Below are positions 9,255 through 20,751 of a DNA stretch of 64,000 nucleotides, in pieces; positions within the stretch are counted from its first letter, which is position 1, and the number at the start of each line of letters is the position of its first letter. A program made the position numbers and the translations under genes. Source of the DNA: Cryoendolithus antarcticus. Taxonomy: Eukaryota; Ascomycota; Dothideomycetes; Cladosporiales; Cladosporiaceae. The stretch lies in NCBI GenBank assembly GCA_002077065.1, contig NAJO01000047.1:124001-188000 (forward strand), read 5' to 3'. Below the pieces are notes generated by a model that worked only from the letters and a program-made list of their open reading frames with translations, was not told the origin of the DNA and did no database searches.

Positions 9255-11883
9255 ATGGCTGCGCTGCCACTGCGCGGCAGGATACATGTCGGAGAGACTA
9301 GTTCCAGCGGGGACAGTCGGACGCATATTGGCGACATTTACAACAATTGCGTCCCACAACAGACTGTAGCACCGGTTCGAGCGCGCTCCACGGTTCCTTT
9401 CCAGCGCGACAAGCACTTCGTGCCTCGGGGTACAATACTGAATGATATTCACAACATACTGTCAGCGCCAGCAGGCAGAGCCGCGTTGTATGGACTCGGC
9501 GGCGTAGGGTGAGTTGTGCTTGCTCGGGAGGATCGAATTATACTCATTGTGATGCAGCAAGTCACAGCTCGCGATCGAATACTCTTTCCAGATTACAGAT
9601 CGCAGTGAGGAAATATGGGTGTTCTGGTTATACGCGAGCAACGTGCAGAGACTCGAAGCCAGCATACGTGACAGCCTCGAGCAGTTGGACGTCCAAGGTT
9701 CAGATGAGGCTGCGGCAGATGTCTTCAAGCTTTTTCAGCGTTGGCTACGGGACGAGAGACATGGACGATGGCTGCTAATATTGGACAACGTGGATGATGA
9801 GCGTGTGCTGGAGGATGGCTCTACTGCCAAAGACTTCGGTGATCTTCAAAAGTGGTCGGGACGTCAATTCCTTGCAAACCTCACGACGTGCAGCCACGGC
9901 TCCATACTCGTAACGACAAGAAGCAAGAAAGCGGCTGAAAAGGTAGTAGAGTTCGAAAGCAGCATCGTCAACGTAGACCCAATGAACGACGCCCAGTCAA
10001 TGCAGCTTCTACAAACGAAGCTCGGCCGCCATTGTAGTGAGGACGAGGCCGCGAGCCTTGCGAACGCGCTGGAGCACATGCCTCTTGCTATGGCACAGGC
10101 TGCTGCGTACATCAAAAAGAAGCTCCCTCGACGTACAGTCCAGCAATACCTCGATGAGCTCGCGAAGAGCGACAAGTCCTTGCTCAAAGAGCTCAAGCGT
10201 GATGAGGGAGACGTACGACGGCACGAGGAAGCGCGCAACTCTGTAATGTTGACTTGGCAGGTTTCGTTTGAGCACATTCGTGAAGTACGACCTTCTGCGG
10301 CGGACTTACTGTCTGTAATGAGCTTCTTCGACCGGCAGACGATAGCGGAGACTCTGCTATGGCGCCGTGATCTACCCGCTACGACTTCTGTACCTGACAT
10401 TGGAGACTCCCTTGCTCAAACGGACTGCAATACAGGAGACAATGAAGAAATGCAAGCACGCGAGGAGGATGACCCCACAGAAGATGGAGAGAGTGACACC
10501 GACAGCTCATCGAGTGACAGATCCGACTTTGAACGAGATGCTTTCGACCAAGACCTTGACACTCTGATCGACTACTCCTTCATCTCCATCGCTACTACAA
10601 ATCCAACAGTCTATGAGATGCACAGACTCGTGCAGATGTCAACGCAAGCGTGGCTCAAGCTGAACAAAGCCTTCGAGCGCTGGGCCTCGCAATTTATGGT
10701 CAATCTAAGTGATGCTTTTCCCGCTGGGAAGTTCGAAAATTGGGCAGTGTGTCGGCCGCTACTTCCACATGCTGTGCTTGCGCTGAAAATAAAGCTGGCC
10801 AACCGTGTAGCGCTTCTCAAGCAATCTTATCTGCTCTACAATGCTGGATGGTTTGCAAGCGAGCAGGGAAACTATGCACTTGCCTTGACATTTAACAACG
10901 CCGTCTTGGAACTAGACAGGAAGCTATTAGGTGAGGAGCATGTGAACACGCTCAAGTCTATGAATAATCTTGCCTTAACATATAGGCATCAAGGGCTATT
11001 CAAGGAGGCAGAGAAGTTGCATGTCGAGGTGCTTGAGGCGCAGCGGAGAGTGCTAGGTGAGGAGCATCTAGATACGCTTGGATCCGTACATAATCTTGCC
11101 ATAACACATCGGGATCAAGGGCGGTGGAAGGAGGCAGAGGAGCTGCATGCCAAGGTGCTGGAGGCGAGGCGGAGAGTGCTAGGTAAGGAGCACAGTGATA
11201 CACTTGAATCTATGCACAATCTTGCCTCGACGTACTCGGACCAAGGACGGTGGGAGGAGGCAGAGAAGCTGCATGCCAAGGTGCTGGAGGCGAGGCGGAG
11301 AGTGCTAGGTGAAGAGCACGTGGATATACTTGAATCTATGCACAATCTTGCCTCGACGTATTCGGACCAAGGGCGGTGGAGGGAGGCAGTAAAGCTGCAG
11401 GTCAAGGTTCTAGAGGTACGTTCGGGAGTGCTAGGGGCAGAGCATCCGGAGACCTTGATGACAACGTCCGACCTTGCCTGGACTCTGAGACACCTCGGAC
11501 AACATGATGCGGCGTTGGATCTGATGGAGCAGGCTGCGAGTCTGTCCGCCAAAATCCTGGGCGATGAACATCCAGACAAGGTTAACCGATTCCGGTGGTT
11601 GGACGAATGGGCTGAGCAAGACTTGGAGCGGGGCACGGTCCAAAGTTCGGGGCTTGGGAGCAAATCTAACGAGGAGGACGATGCTGTCGCGGGCGCGACT
11701 GGGGACGATGAAGAGGCTCCTGAGAGACCTGAAGTCGACGATGATACCTCGTCTGAACAGAAGCGTATCCCGAAGGCCAACTTACTAGACCCATCGACTA
11801 TCGCCCACCTTCAATCCATGGGTATACACCGGATCTCTGGATTTTCCGATCCTACTTCACAGACACAGCGGATTGGAGAATGA
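9255..11883 (+). CDS. Fungal NOD-like receptor: NB-ARC NTPase with tetratricopeptide (kinesin light chain-like) repeats
   Basis: Exon 1 (9255-9508) and exon 2 (9558-11883) flank a 49-base intron (GTGAGT...CAG) that falls inside the P-loop; splicing restores GLGGVGKSQLAIEY at residues 80-93. Walker B is LLILDNVDD near 157-165, followed by an ILVTTRS sensor segment and the MPLAMAQAAAYI helix (about 258) in place of plant GLPL. Residues about 510-760 are TPRs with a 42-residue period carrying motifs such as HNLASTYSDQGRWEEAEKL. An Asp/Glu-rich insert lies at about 380-410. Total 859 residues. Such proteins are NTP-switched receptors in fungal self/non-self recognition and programmed cell death. 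The N-terminal part before NB-ARC is only 75 residues (it contains THIGDIYNN, a linker type seen before NB-ARC), so no effector domain is recognisable: the receptor may be truncated, or may signal through a partner. Confidence 0.85.
10928..11557 (+). repeat. Five 126-base in-frame tandem repeats encoding TPR units
   Basis: The marker taggtgaggagca and its variants recurs at 10928, 11054, 11180, 11306 and 11432, exactly 126 bases apart, with a more diverged sixth copy at 11558. The units starting at 11180 and 11306 are the most alike, including long identical stretches. The period equals one 42-residue TPR of the kinesin light chain type. Such near-identity at DNA level points to recent unit duplication or gene conversion. 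Confidence 0.9.
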
Positions 11884-13983
11884 CAAAGTTACCCGTGCAT
11901 CGCAATAGCGGAGCGATGGCGACGACGATCACGTTGCTCATGGTCTTTGACAAGCCGGCTTTGCTACCTGGGTGTCGCACAACGTCCGGGTCATTAACGG
12001 GACATGTGACAAGCCTGGCCACGAGACCTCCGAGCAGGCAGCATGTGACTCCCTCCAAGGGCTCGATGACCCGCCTGTGGCCGAGCTGGCCCAGCAGCCC
12101 ACGGTTCTGGTCCTGAGTGGTACACGCACGCTGCGGAGGCTACCACATCAGCATGCCTCCGGTGTAGGACTGCTTGGCACCGGCTACTTCTGCTCGAGGG
12201 AGTTCCAAAGAAGCGCGGCGACTCGAAGGGACGCACGAACGCAGTATGGATGCCGCACCGACTACCATGGCTGTCGCAGCGGTGGCACCCTCGACCGCTC
12301 TGCAAGCTCGTGGCTTGAGCCCTAGAGGTGTGGCCGTGTCTTCCCTCATTGTTGAAGATCGAGGAAGACGCCGTGCAGGCGCAGCGAATGGGCTGACGAC
12401 GAATGGTGGGAAGAATGAGAGTTGGTTTTGGCTTTGAGTGAAACGAGATGAAAATGGGATCCTGTCTTCTTCACTACAACAAGTACAGCCCGGGTCCATA
12501 CTTGCGGGAAGGCACAGAATATACCTGCCGTATTGGGGCTGGAGGCAGGTACCAACAAACGATTCTCCGCCGTCGATAGGGAGCATACATGTAAAGCAAT
12601 GGGAACCGACATTAAATACATGCAATTTCAAAACTGTGCTTCAGGCGTCATCTTGATAGAATCAACTCAAGCCTTTGCCGCAACTGCGAAGAGTGACTGC
12701 CTGACGCGGACAGTTTCGTCTTGCGTCAGGTGTAAACTTACAGGCGATCTCGAAGCCTGTCGGAGGTCCGCTCTGCGAGCAAGACAGCTTCACTATCGAC
12801 AATGCACAACATGCCCAGCCCTATAGCCAATGACGACGCAGCTCTGCTCCAGGTGCTGCGTCTCGTGGCGAGAGCTCTCTGCCTCGTGCTGCCCGCCTGC
12901 GCCTGCACGCCCGTTGCATGAAGTGTGGTTGGACGAGCTCGAGACGTTCACATGTCAGGAGCAGAGCCTCGGATTCGATCGTGCTTTCACGTGTCAGTGA
13001 ACAATGTGCATACAGAGGTGATGTAGCTTTGTAATGGTGGGTGGGAGGAGTACAAGGCGGGGACGGACAACTGTAATTGTAACAGAGAATCAGATCCGTG
13101 ACAGGACGGTGCACTTGGGCTATCTCAATGACACGCCACAATACTGTGCCATGAACCTGACTCGAGCCATCATAGCAGCACAAGAGTGCTTCTAAAGCGG
13201 AGTCGAGGCCGATCTCGCCACCCTCACCGCAGATGCCGTTGTGTGGTGCCTGCGGCGAGCTCGCTACCCAGTGCTTGGCGGCGTTCGGGTGAATTAGGGA
13301 TCAAATCTAATAGGCAGGTCAACCTCTCGGTGCTGCGGGCGACCTGCAGATCTGTCCCGGGCCCTGACAGCTCGCAGTGGCAGCAGTCCCAGCGAAGCGG
13401 GAGCAAAGAAGATCGTTGAGGCGGGTGTCGACCTCACTGGACATGTGGTGTGATGTGCGAGCGCTGACTGGGCGAAAGTGCCATTGACGCTGTAGTTCTT
13501 GCTGAGGCATGATGTATTATGTGCGAGCGATTGGAGGCGATTTAAACAGTGGTACGCTATTTGCCAGTCCCTCATCGGTCTGGCCACATCTCTGTTAGTG
13601 AATGTGGGCAGAGTCCGAGCTTTCAACCCTGATGCGCTAGTTCGCAAAAAATTGCCAATGCCTGCACCATTCGCGAGCTTCCAAGCCCTTGACCGCTACA
13701 GATCGCTCGCTCCACACTGTAGATTCTCATGTTGATCTTAAGATCCATCTTCTTTCTCTACACCAATGATCTGTCACACCATTGGCCTCATACAGCACGA
13801 GTATTGTGCTTCCTTGCTTTGAGGAGCTCCCACGCCAAGAGATAATTTCCAGCTCAACAACAACCCACCAGAACGGTGTTCCACTCGCTCTCAGCGACTG
13901 CCCTGTTTTGCTGATTCTGAATTTGATCATCTGCACTCTTACAGTTGCTGCCTTTTACAACACATACACAGCCACCTGCCAAG
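11884..13983. other. 2.1 kb intergenic region without a supported gene
   Basis: Nothing recognisable. One minus-strand frame (ATG near 12349 to the stop at 12140, 69 codons, Ala/Arg-rich with a TAATAMVVGAASIL stretch) could be a small protein, but it has no homology I know and no splice support. The last 200 bases are CT/CA-rich and form the leader of the desaturase gene. Confidence 0.45.
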
Positions 13984-15458
13984 ATGAGCACAACGGCGAT
14001 GCCGCAAAGGGCGGCGTACCAGCGGACAAACACCGCCGACTCGGCCCCTTCGACGGTCTACAACTCGCCAAATGACTCTCCCACTGCTTCGGCGTCGTCG
14101 ACGTCTCTGTCATCAATGGGTTCTGTTGAGGAGTTTCAGCAGCTCAAGAGAAAGCCTCTCGTCGATACCTACGGCAACGAATTCGTCCTTCCAGACTACA
14201 CGATCAAGGACATAAGAGATGCCATACCGAAGCATTGCTTCGAGCGATCTGGCCTGCGAGGGCTCGGTTACGTTGCCCGTGACTTTGCATCGTTGGCAAC
14301 GACGTTTTTCTTGTTCAACAAGTTCTGCACACCAGAGTACATTCCATCGTACCCTCTCAGAGTGGCGGGTTGGGCATTGTACACTGTCCTCCAGGGCATG
14401 TTTGGCACTGGTGTGTGGATCTTGGCCCATGAGTGTGGTCACCAAGCATTCTCGCCCAGCAAGACTCTGAACGACACCGTTGGCTGGGTCCTCCACTCTT
14501 TCTTGCTGGTCCCGTACTTCAGCTGGAAGATCAGCCACAGCAAGCACCACAAGGCGACTGGCAACATGGAGCGCGACATGGTCTTCGTTCCGAAGACCCG
14601 CGACGATCGCGCCAAGGCATCCAGCTGGTCGACTCACGACATGCATGAGCTGCTTGAGGAGGCGCCGATCTACACTGCTGGCTTCCTGATCGGACAGCAG
14701 CTGTTCGGATGGCCTATGTACCTGCTCAAGAACGTGACTGGACACAACAACCATTCCAGGCAGAAGGAGGGCAAGGGTGAGGGCAAGACCAACGGTGACA
14801 ACTACGTCAACCACTTCTTGCCAGCCAGCCCGCTGTACGAGAAGAAGGACGAGCACCTCATCTTGTTGAGCGATCTCGGTCTTCTCCTCATGGGTGCGGC
14901 TCTGTACTACGTCGGCTCGACGTATGGCTTCCAGTCCCTGTTGGTCTGGTACTTGATTCCCTACCTTTGGGTCAACCACTGGCTTGGTAAGGTCAACTCC
15001 AGGTTTGTCGATCCCTAGCATATATACTGACGACTTTCACAGTCGCCATCACCTACCTCCAGCACACCGATCCCTCCCTTCCTCACTACACTGGTGCGAC
15101 CTGGACCTTCGCCCGCGGTGCCGCCGCCACGATCGATCGTGAGTTCGGCTTCATCGGCCGCGCCCTCATGCACGGCATTGTCGAGACCCACGTCCTGCAC
15201 CACTACATCTCCACGATCCCCTTCTACCACGCCGATGAGGCGACCGAGGCTATAAAGCCCGTCATGGGCCGTCACTACCGCAGCGACACCAAGAACGGCA
15301 GCATCGGCTTCCTACAGAGCTTGTACAAGAGCGCCAGGTGGTGCCAGTGGGTCGAGCCCAACGAAGGAGCTGAGGGCGAGGGCAAGGATGTCCACTTCTT
15401 CCGCAACAGGAATGGAAACGGTGTTGCGCCTGCTCGCGACCCGGTGAAGAGGCAGTAG
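13984..15458 (+). CDS. FAD2: Delta-12 (omega-6) fatty acid desaturase, FAD2 type
   Basis: Exons 13984-14986 and 15043-15458, with a 56-base intron (GTAAGG...CAG, phase 1), encode 472 residues. The three histidine boxes of membrane desaturases are present: HECGH (about 149-153), HSKHH (about 184-188) and HVLHH (about 384-388). They bind the di-iron centre. Hydrophobic pairs between the boxes (GWALYTVLQGMFGTGVWIL, LLLMGAALYYVG) are the membrane spans. The N-terminal 75 residues are Ser/Thr-rich and cytosolic; KRKPLVDTYGNEFVLPDYTIKDIRDAIP is typical of the fungal oleate desaturases. The enzyme introduces the second double bond into oleate in the endoplasmic reticulum to give linoleate. Start: ATG 13984 in context aagATGagc; the frame open upstream has no ATG. 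Confidence 0.93.
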
Positions 15459-16044
15459 AGTACATGCAAGTCTGCTCGCACGTTCCGAATGTGGTGAGAC
15501 CTTTTGATTCGGCATTGCTTAACGAACGCTGTGTGTGCGCTTGAGCGAGGCGTTTAAGCAGGTCAGTACGGTGGCTGTAAATGAAAAGTGGTAAGCGGCA
15601 ACGGCTTGACTTAGAGATGCATAAACTACAGCCGACAGTTGGGAGCAGTATACACCGTCTGCTTTGGCACTATCACAATAAAGTCGATCGAATTCACTGA
15701 TGAAACATCACCGCGACCTCACATGAGTAATCGTGTGCCAACAATGCGTATTCGAGTCGGCATGAGACTAAGGCTGCAGAAGTGAAGTTGGAACAAGCTG
15801 CTTTCGTTCTTGCTGTTCTGATTTCTTCAGAGAGCTCCTTCCATGTTGGCAACCATATCTTATCTCGACCTCCCCGCTTGCGCCTGACTTCTCTTCACTC
15901 CATTGGTGAAGTACGTGCAATGTCATCCATTCAGAGTATTGCTCAGCAAGTCGTTGAATCTGCCTCTAACTTTTCCTTCGCCAACACCCACGCTCAAATG
16001 CAATGTTGAATCATGCCACCGTCCAGAGATCTCGACCACCGCCT
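15459..16044. other. Convergent intergenic region between FAD2 and MetE-like gene
   Basis: Both flanking genes end here, so it holds their 3' untranslated regions. Only short frames without support. Confidence 0.5.
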
Positions 16045-17238
16045 TTACGCCTTCTTCGGCCACAGCTCCTCGGCCACACTCTTCACCAACCCCAACTTAG
16101 CAAACATCTTCTCCTCCGTCATACCCTCCGCTCCCACAGCCACACTAGCAAACCCACACTGCGGACTAATCCCAATACTCCCCATCGCCTCCTCGACACT
16201 CCGTCCCTGGCCCTTGGCAATAATCTCCGCCGCCTCCTTCACCCTCGAGATGATCGTTGCGCGGTCTTCGAGCTCTGGCTCTTTGGTCGTCACAACGCCG
16301 AGCACGACGTTCTTGCCTACTGGTAGGAAGCGCAAGGGCTCGAACCCGCCGGATCGAGGGTTATCGTACTCGAGGTAGAAGGTATCGTAGTTGAGTGTCT
16401 TGAAGAAGCGGGAAGCAATTTTCTCGTACGAGCCTTCGCTGAAGTGCATGCCTTTGCTGAAGTTGCCGCGGCAGACGTGCAGGCCTATGTGTAGATCTGA
16501 GGGTCGGTCTTTGAGCGTGTCATTATGCGCTTGTAGGTAAGTGTCGAAGAGTTTGTCTGGGTCTTCTCCGTCTTTTCGCAGTCCGTCGAGCATCTCGTCG
16601 GAGCAGAAGTAGGCTAGCGTTGGGTCGTCGATTTGAATGTTTCGTAGCCCGGCGTCGTAAAGAGCCTTGAATTCTTGTCGATAGGCGGCTGTGAGGTCTG
16701 CGAAGAAGTCTGCGTCGTTGGCGTAGGCATCGCTACTGTAGCATTTCCCTGGCGCGAGGCGAAGGTGGAAGTAGCACGGTGGCGGCATCGTGAACTTGCA
16801 CTCGCCGATCTTGTCCTGCGGTACGGAGGCTTTGAGCGTCTCCCAATTCTCGAGGTATGTGCTCTTCGTCCATTTTATCTTACCCTCACAGACCACAGCC
16901 ATAGGGTAGTTCTTCCCTGCTTTCTTCAGCGCTGCAATTGGTGGCGCGGAGAGTCTGGCCATATCCCAAGGAACGTTTTGGATCTCTCGCATTCCCTCGA
17001 GGTTTTCGAAGAAGCCGGAGAAGTAGTATTTGCGGTCGAACTCGCCGTTTGTGAGGGCGCGGACATTGTGCTTGATTTGCTGCGAGACGATGTCTTTGAT
17101 TGCTGTGGTCTGGGCATCTTTGAAGTCGGAGGCGGAGATCTTGCTGATGGAGAAGGATTCTTGGGCGTCTGAGACGGAGGAGGGGCGGATCAGGGAGCCG
17201 ATGTGGTCGGCGTGGAAGGGAAGGGTTGAAGGAGCCAT
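16045..17238 (-). CDS. Cobalamin-independent methionine synthase family protein (MetE C-terminal domain-like)
   Basis: Single exon, 397 residues. It has the TIM-barrel fold motifs of the MetE/UROD superfamily: HADHIGSLIRP at the N-terminus, ALTNGEFDRKYYF (60-73), IQIDDPTLAYF (201-211), IGLHVCRGN (251-259), FYLEYDNPRSG (287-297) and ISPQCGFAS (357-365). His254, Cys256, Glu290 and Cys361 correspond to the zinc ligands of MetE, so a zinc thiolate-type methyl transfer is plausible. At about half the size of MetE it lacks the N-terminal barrel. Stand-alone proteins of this kind are common in fungi and bacteria as methionine synthase II-like proteins of uncertain substrate; true methionine synthesis should not be assumed. 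No signal peptide. Confidence 0.85.
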   Translation of the reverse strand: MAPSTLPFHADHIGSLIRPSSVSDAQESFSISKISASDFKDAQTTAIKDIVSQQIKHNVRALTNGEFDRKYYFSGFFENLEGMREIQNVPWDMARLSAPPIAALKKAGKNYPMAVVCEGKIKWTKSTYLENWETLKASVPQDKIGECKFTMPPPCYFHLRLAPGKCYSSDAYANDADFFADLTAAYRQEFKALYDAGLRNIQIDDPTLAYFCSDEMLDGLRKDGEDPDKLFDTYLQAHNDTLKDRPSDLHIGLHVCRGNFSKGMHFSEGSYEKIASRFFKTLNYDTFYLEYDNPRSGGFEPLRFLPVGKNVVLGVVTTKEPELEDRATIISRVKEAAEIIAKGQGRSVEEAMGSIGISPQCGFASVAVGAEGMTEEKMFAKLGLVKSVAEELWPKKA

Positions 17239-18041
17239 GGTTGTGGTTGACTAGAGTGTGTCTGCTGGATCGATAGACTGGAATGAAAGGTGGAACGAAA
17301 TACTTTTCAAGTGATGAGACGAATCGAAAAGTCGAGGATTAGCCGACAAGGAGGGTGGGCGGCGACAAGATGAACAGAGCAATACGTTACCATTCGCGAA
17401 CGCGTCTATCAGCAGCTAGCTTGCATAGGACGTCGAAATCTGCAAGCCATTGGGCTCGGCAAGTTGACGATCAACTGCCGTGATGGATGATGTTGTATGT
17501 TTTAGGCATGTAAGAATAATTTTCGGTCCGCGACCCCTCCATGCCCCTCTCTCGTGTCAGTGACGTGCAATTGCTTGGCGGATGCCATGCCACAAGCAAT
17601 TAACATAGCACAGTTTCACAGTCCAGCGACCATTCCGGTAGACTGATTAGGTGCTGCTGGACAGTCTGGGTTGTAACGCTATGTATCTGGCACCTATACT
17701 TCATAAACACGCGTCAAATTTCCTTTGCCATGGTCTTTCGATGCAATGGGATCTTGTTGCTGCGTTCTCCCACAGAATGAAGGACAGCCTATAAGACAAC
17801 GTTCGATGAGTCGCAATCACCATTGCTGGAAGCGCGCAGTAGGTAATCGTTAGATTCTTGCTCTCGTCATTGCATCGTAGTCAGTCGTCTCACGGCCTAT
17901 CTCTCATGGCTCGGGCCCATAACTTACCGTCTCCCTCTCTGTCGGATAGGCCATGCACCAGAGTTTCGAAGCACAACGCGCTCGAAAGCATCAACAAGCC
18001 ATGCAAAGATGGTCTCTCCTCACGGGAGGCCAACGACTTGC
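17239..18041. other. Intergenic region
   Basis: Promoter side of the MetE-like gene followed by sequence without supported genes. The last part may hold the decayed 3' end of the membrane-protein relic at 18042. Confidence 0.4.
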
Positions 18042-18785
18042 TCAGTGCGTCGCTGCGCGGTTGGGGACTCGCTCTGAGTATTCCCACGCACCGATACTCG
18101 AGTCGCCGGGAGGTTTTTGAACAAAGCCAGCATCGATGTTCAGGGGGACGCACATAGTAGTGCGATTGAGCATTGGCGTACGGTCGGCGTTGATACCCAG
18201 CGACTTTGCATCAACCAGTCCAGTAGTGAATATCCTGGCAGAATGCTCGCTGCCTTCGCAATACTTCTCCTCCTCGAAAGGACATGTCTGGTTCACGACT
18301 ACTTTCAGCGTGCCGATATAAGGCTTTTTGAAGACTCTTCACGGGCTGGTCCCATCAGCAGTGCGAGAGCCGTAGCATTCTCGCGCATAATGTCCAGCCC
18401 GGGCCTCTTTCAATCCCTGCACTAGTGCATCTTCATTGAGCACGTTGTCATTGGCATCGCTTCGAAGGCCCCAGTATCCACAGGTCAACGCGTTAGACAG
18501 CGCTATCTCGCCCGCGGTGTTCCTCGAAGCGCGGTCAGACGCAAGAGCCCATGTCCCGCCGAGCACAAGCACCGACACTAGCCAGAGCAGCGCCCTCCAA
18601 ACGCACCTGCGAAGTGGCTGCTTGGCTTTAGGAAGGAGTGGTATTTCCTCAGTCACCTCTGCTCCTTTCGGAGCTTTGAAGGAGAACGAAAAGAGAGAAA
18701 AGGCGACAATGTGAGCCAGAATCACCTGTAAGCTTGGTAGAGCAAGTGCGTACAATACGACTGCGATCGCATTGATCCAGTCATC
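18042..18785 (-). pseudogene. Uncharacterised fungal transmembrane protein, interrupted by an in-frame TGA
   Basis: One frame runs from an open upstream part (WINAIAVVLYALALP, a membrane segment from 18779) through a second hydrophobic segment (RALLWLVSVLVLGGTWALA) and then SNALTCGYWGL and ARAGHYARECYG. It meets TGA at 18339-18341 and continues without shift as RVFKKPYIGT, NQTCPFEEEKYCEG, then GLVDAKSLGINADR and MLNRTTMCVPL. This order (two membrane spans, a C-G-x-W loop, YAxxCY, CPF-x-x-x-x-C, the TGL-D-S-x-x-LGIN motif and a CVPL/CAPL motif) is that of a large uncharacterised fungal membrane-protein family often found near transporters and secondary-metabolism genes. The 5' exon and the 3' third are missing. 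No GT-AG pair removes the TGA and keeps the downstream motifs in frame. Confidence 0.5.
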
Positions 18786-18788
18786 TCA

Positions 18789-20256
18789 TACTCGCTCACG
18801 GTCAATTTCCATACGCCTATGGGAAGTCAATATATGTCCGAAGATGCTCTGGTGCCCTGTCGTGCTGACCTTCAAAGTGATCTGTCTAGACTCCATCAGT
18901 GCGAACTGGGAGTAAGCTCTCCATAGCATTTGGATGTATGCATTGCCTCGACAACAGTATAGATGGTCCAGGTCTGGATCATAAGCTGTTCACTTGCCGA
19001 AGCAGTAATGTGAAGGGCAAAATTCCGAATGCAGGCAACCGTGGGACAGCCTCGCGCATCGCGACAGCGCTGATATTAGTCCACGCAGAGTCACAATTGA
19101 TGTGGCGCTCGCTTCGCTTATCATTTTCGTAACATCGGCCAGCGCCTCTGGTACAAGGCGTCGAACTGAATGCAAAGATAGAATAATATTTTACTTTGCT
19201 GCGGCAACGAGATCTCGAGTGACTGCTCCTTGAGTCCGTCACCCCTAGGACCGCTCTGCAGGCATAGGTTAGCCGAACCTCCTAACGCCTTTACAGTAGG
19301 TCATTGTCAGAGAGTGCAAGGGTTCACAATGGCGTCAAGAGTTGGCATGAAGGAGGATCCGAACAAAAACAGACAAAAAGTGATCGACGATCGACGCGAC
19401 CCTCGCAAGGACCCGCCTTCACGAGATAGAATTGCGGCAGATTGGAGCTGCGCAAGCTACGGTCACAACTCTGCTATCAGCCCATCACACAGAGATTCTC
19501 TATCTCCTGGAGTAGGTATGTTGAAATACCCCACGAGACTCGAGATCAACCGGGAAGTCAGGGTGCGCAGGCTTCACTAACGGCCCGTACGTCGCGGAGT
19601 GTTCGTGCTGACAGTGGAGTACATGTAGTTGAAGAGATCAGACGGCTGCGCAACATGGGCACACCAGACCGCACTATACTGTGCATGACGTCAATGAGAG
19701 GCATGTTGCCTATTCAAGTCCAAATGGTACTTGACATTCTTCGATGATGAACGCAGGCTCGTTGCGCTCGAAGCGGACAATCGGCATCAAGGATGGCTAT
19801 ATCAACTGACGTGTACCAAGATGGAACTGGATGGACTTCTCACTAGTGAGGTAAACTACACATTTTAGGTTTCGATAGCCTCAAGGCAGATCTACTGCTG
19901 TATTGCCATGTGACTTGGCCACGAGAGTCGTTCATTCCATTAACACCGCCATTGTCGCTAACCCATTTCGTGCTTGCTACCACGTGAGGATCTGACACCC
20001 TCCGATAAATCTCTGGACCTCGCCTGCAAGGATTAGTCTCCAAGCTTTGAGCAGTACGCAAGGCTACAAACTAAGTAAGCCAACAAAAGGACCAGTGTGA
20101 TGCCTACACGGTTGTCAGTGGGTGGCTTGCTGCGGAAGAGTGGCAGCCCTTACATGACAGCACCTCTCGAATGTCGGTGAGCCTGCTCGCAGGACGGACA
20201 TCCTGCAACTTGACCTCGTTAAGCACTCTTGGCGCAGTCCTGGGCTTAGTCTTCGG
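18789..20256. other. 1.5 kb intergenic region without a supported gene
   Basis: Short frames at 19230-19580 and 19442-19747 (+) lack domains and show no splice continuity. The 5' exons of the relic at 18042 would lie at the left end, but I could not identify them. Confidence 0.4.
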
Positions 20257-20751
20257 TTAGTCAACAACTGCCTCCACTTGAGCCTCGACTGGTCGAGCCG
20301 CCGCAACCAGTGCTTCCGCAGCCTGCTCGATCACCTCAGCAGACCTCTCATTCGCATCCACGAAGTCCTTGATCGTCTCAACAGCACCGCTCTGAGCCGC
20401 TTCAGCCAGAATACGATGCAAGAAAGCAACCAGCCGAGCCTCCTCAACCTCCGTCCAGTTGTGCCAGTAACGAAAGGTATACTCGAGCCCCGTAGTGATG
20501 ATCGCGAGGCACATGGCACCATCGTCTCCGATCTAGTACTTTCCGGTGTGAGTCCCGTGAATGTGCTGTATAATCTTTGAGGTGTGGTCCGCAAGGCTCC
20601 AAATGCCATCGGTTCCGAAGTAGGGATCGGTCATTTTTGATTCGCTCATGAGGTGGGAGGAAACGAGGGAGCGAAGCAGCGTTTGCTTCAGGGCCTCTGC
20701 GAGGCCATCGTAGTCGAGTTGAGCTTGGGGTTCGGCTGTAGCAGAGTTCAT
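20257..20751 (-). pseudogene. Uncharacterised 165-codon gene with a single premature TAG
   Basis: From ATG 20751 the frame codes 73 residues to GTHTGKY, then TAG (20533-20535), then continues without shift as IGDDGAMCLAIITTGLEYT to a TAA at 20257. The part after the TAG is as protein-like as the part before: an aromatic stretch FRYWHNW and amphipathic helices with regular Ala/Glu/Val spacing to the end. I do not recognise the family. No intron of normal size removes the TAG while keeping the second half: the only donor, GTACTAG, would shift the frame. Possible readings are a recent null allele, a sequencing error, or recoding. Changing TAG to TGG would give Trp at this position. It could be annotated as a 73-residue protein or as one joined gene. 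Confidence 0.4.

Noticed and set aside
14113..15021. 302-codon minus-strand frame opposite the desaturase
   Set aside because: Antisense shadow of FAD2 exon 1; the sense frame has all histidine boxes and a proper splice site.
20533..20590. Intron GTACTAG...GAG to remove the TAG at 20533
   Set aside because: Splicing would shift the second half into a low-complexity Arg/Leu frame, whereas the unspliced frame is protein-like.
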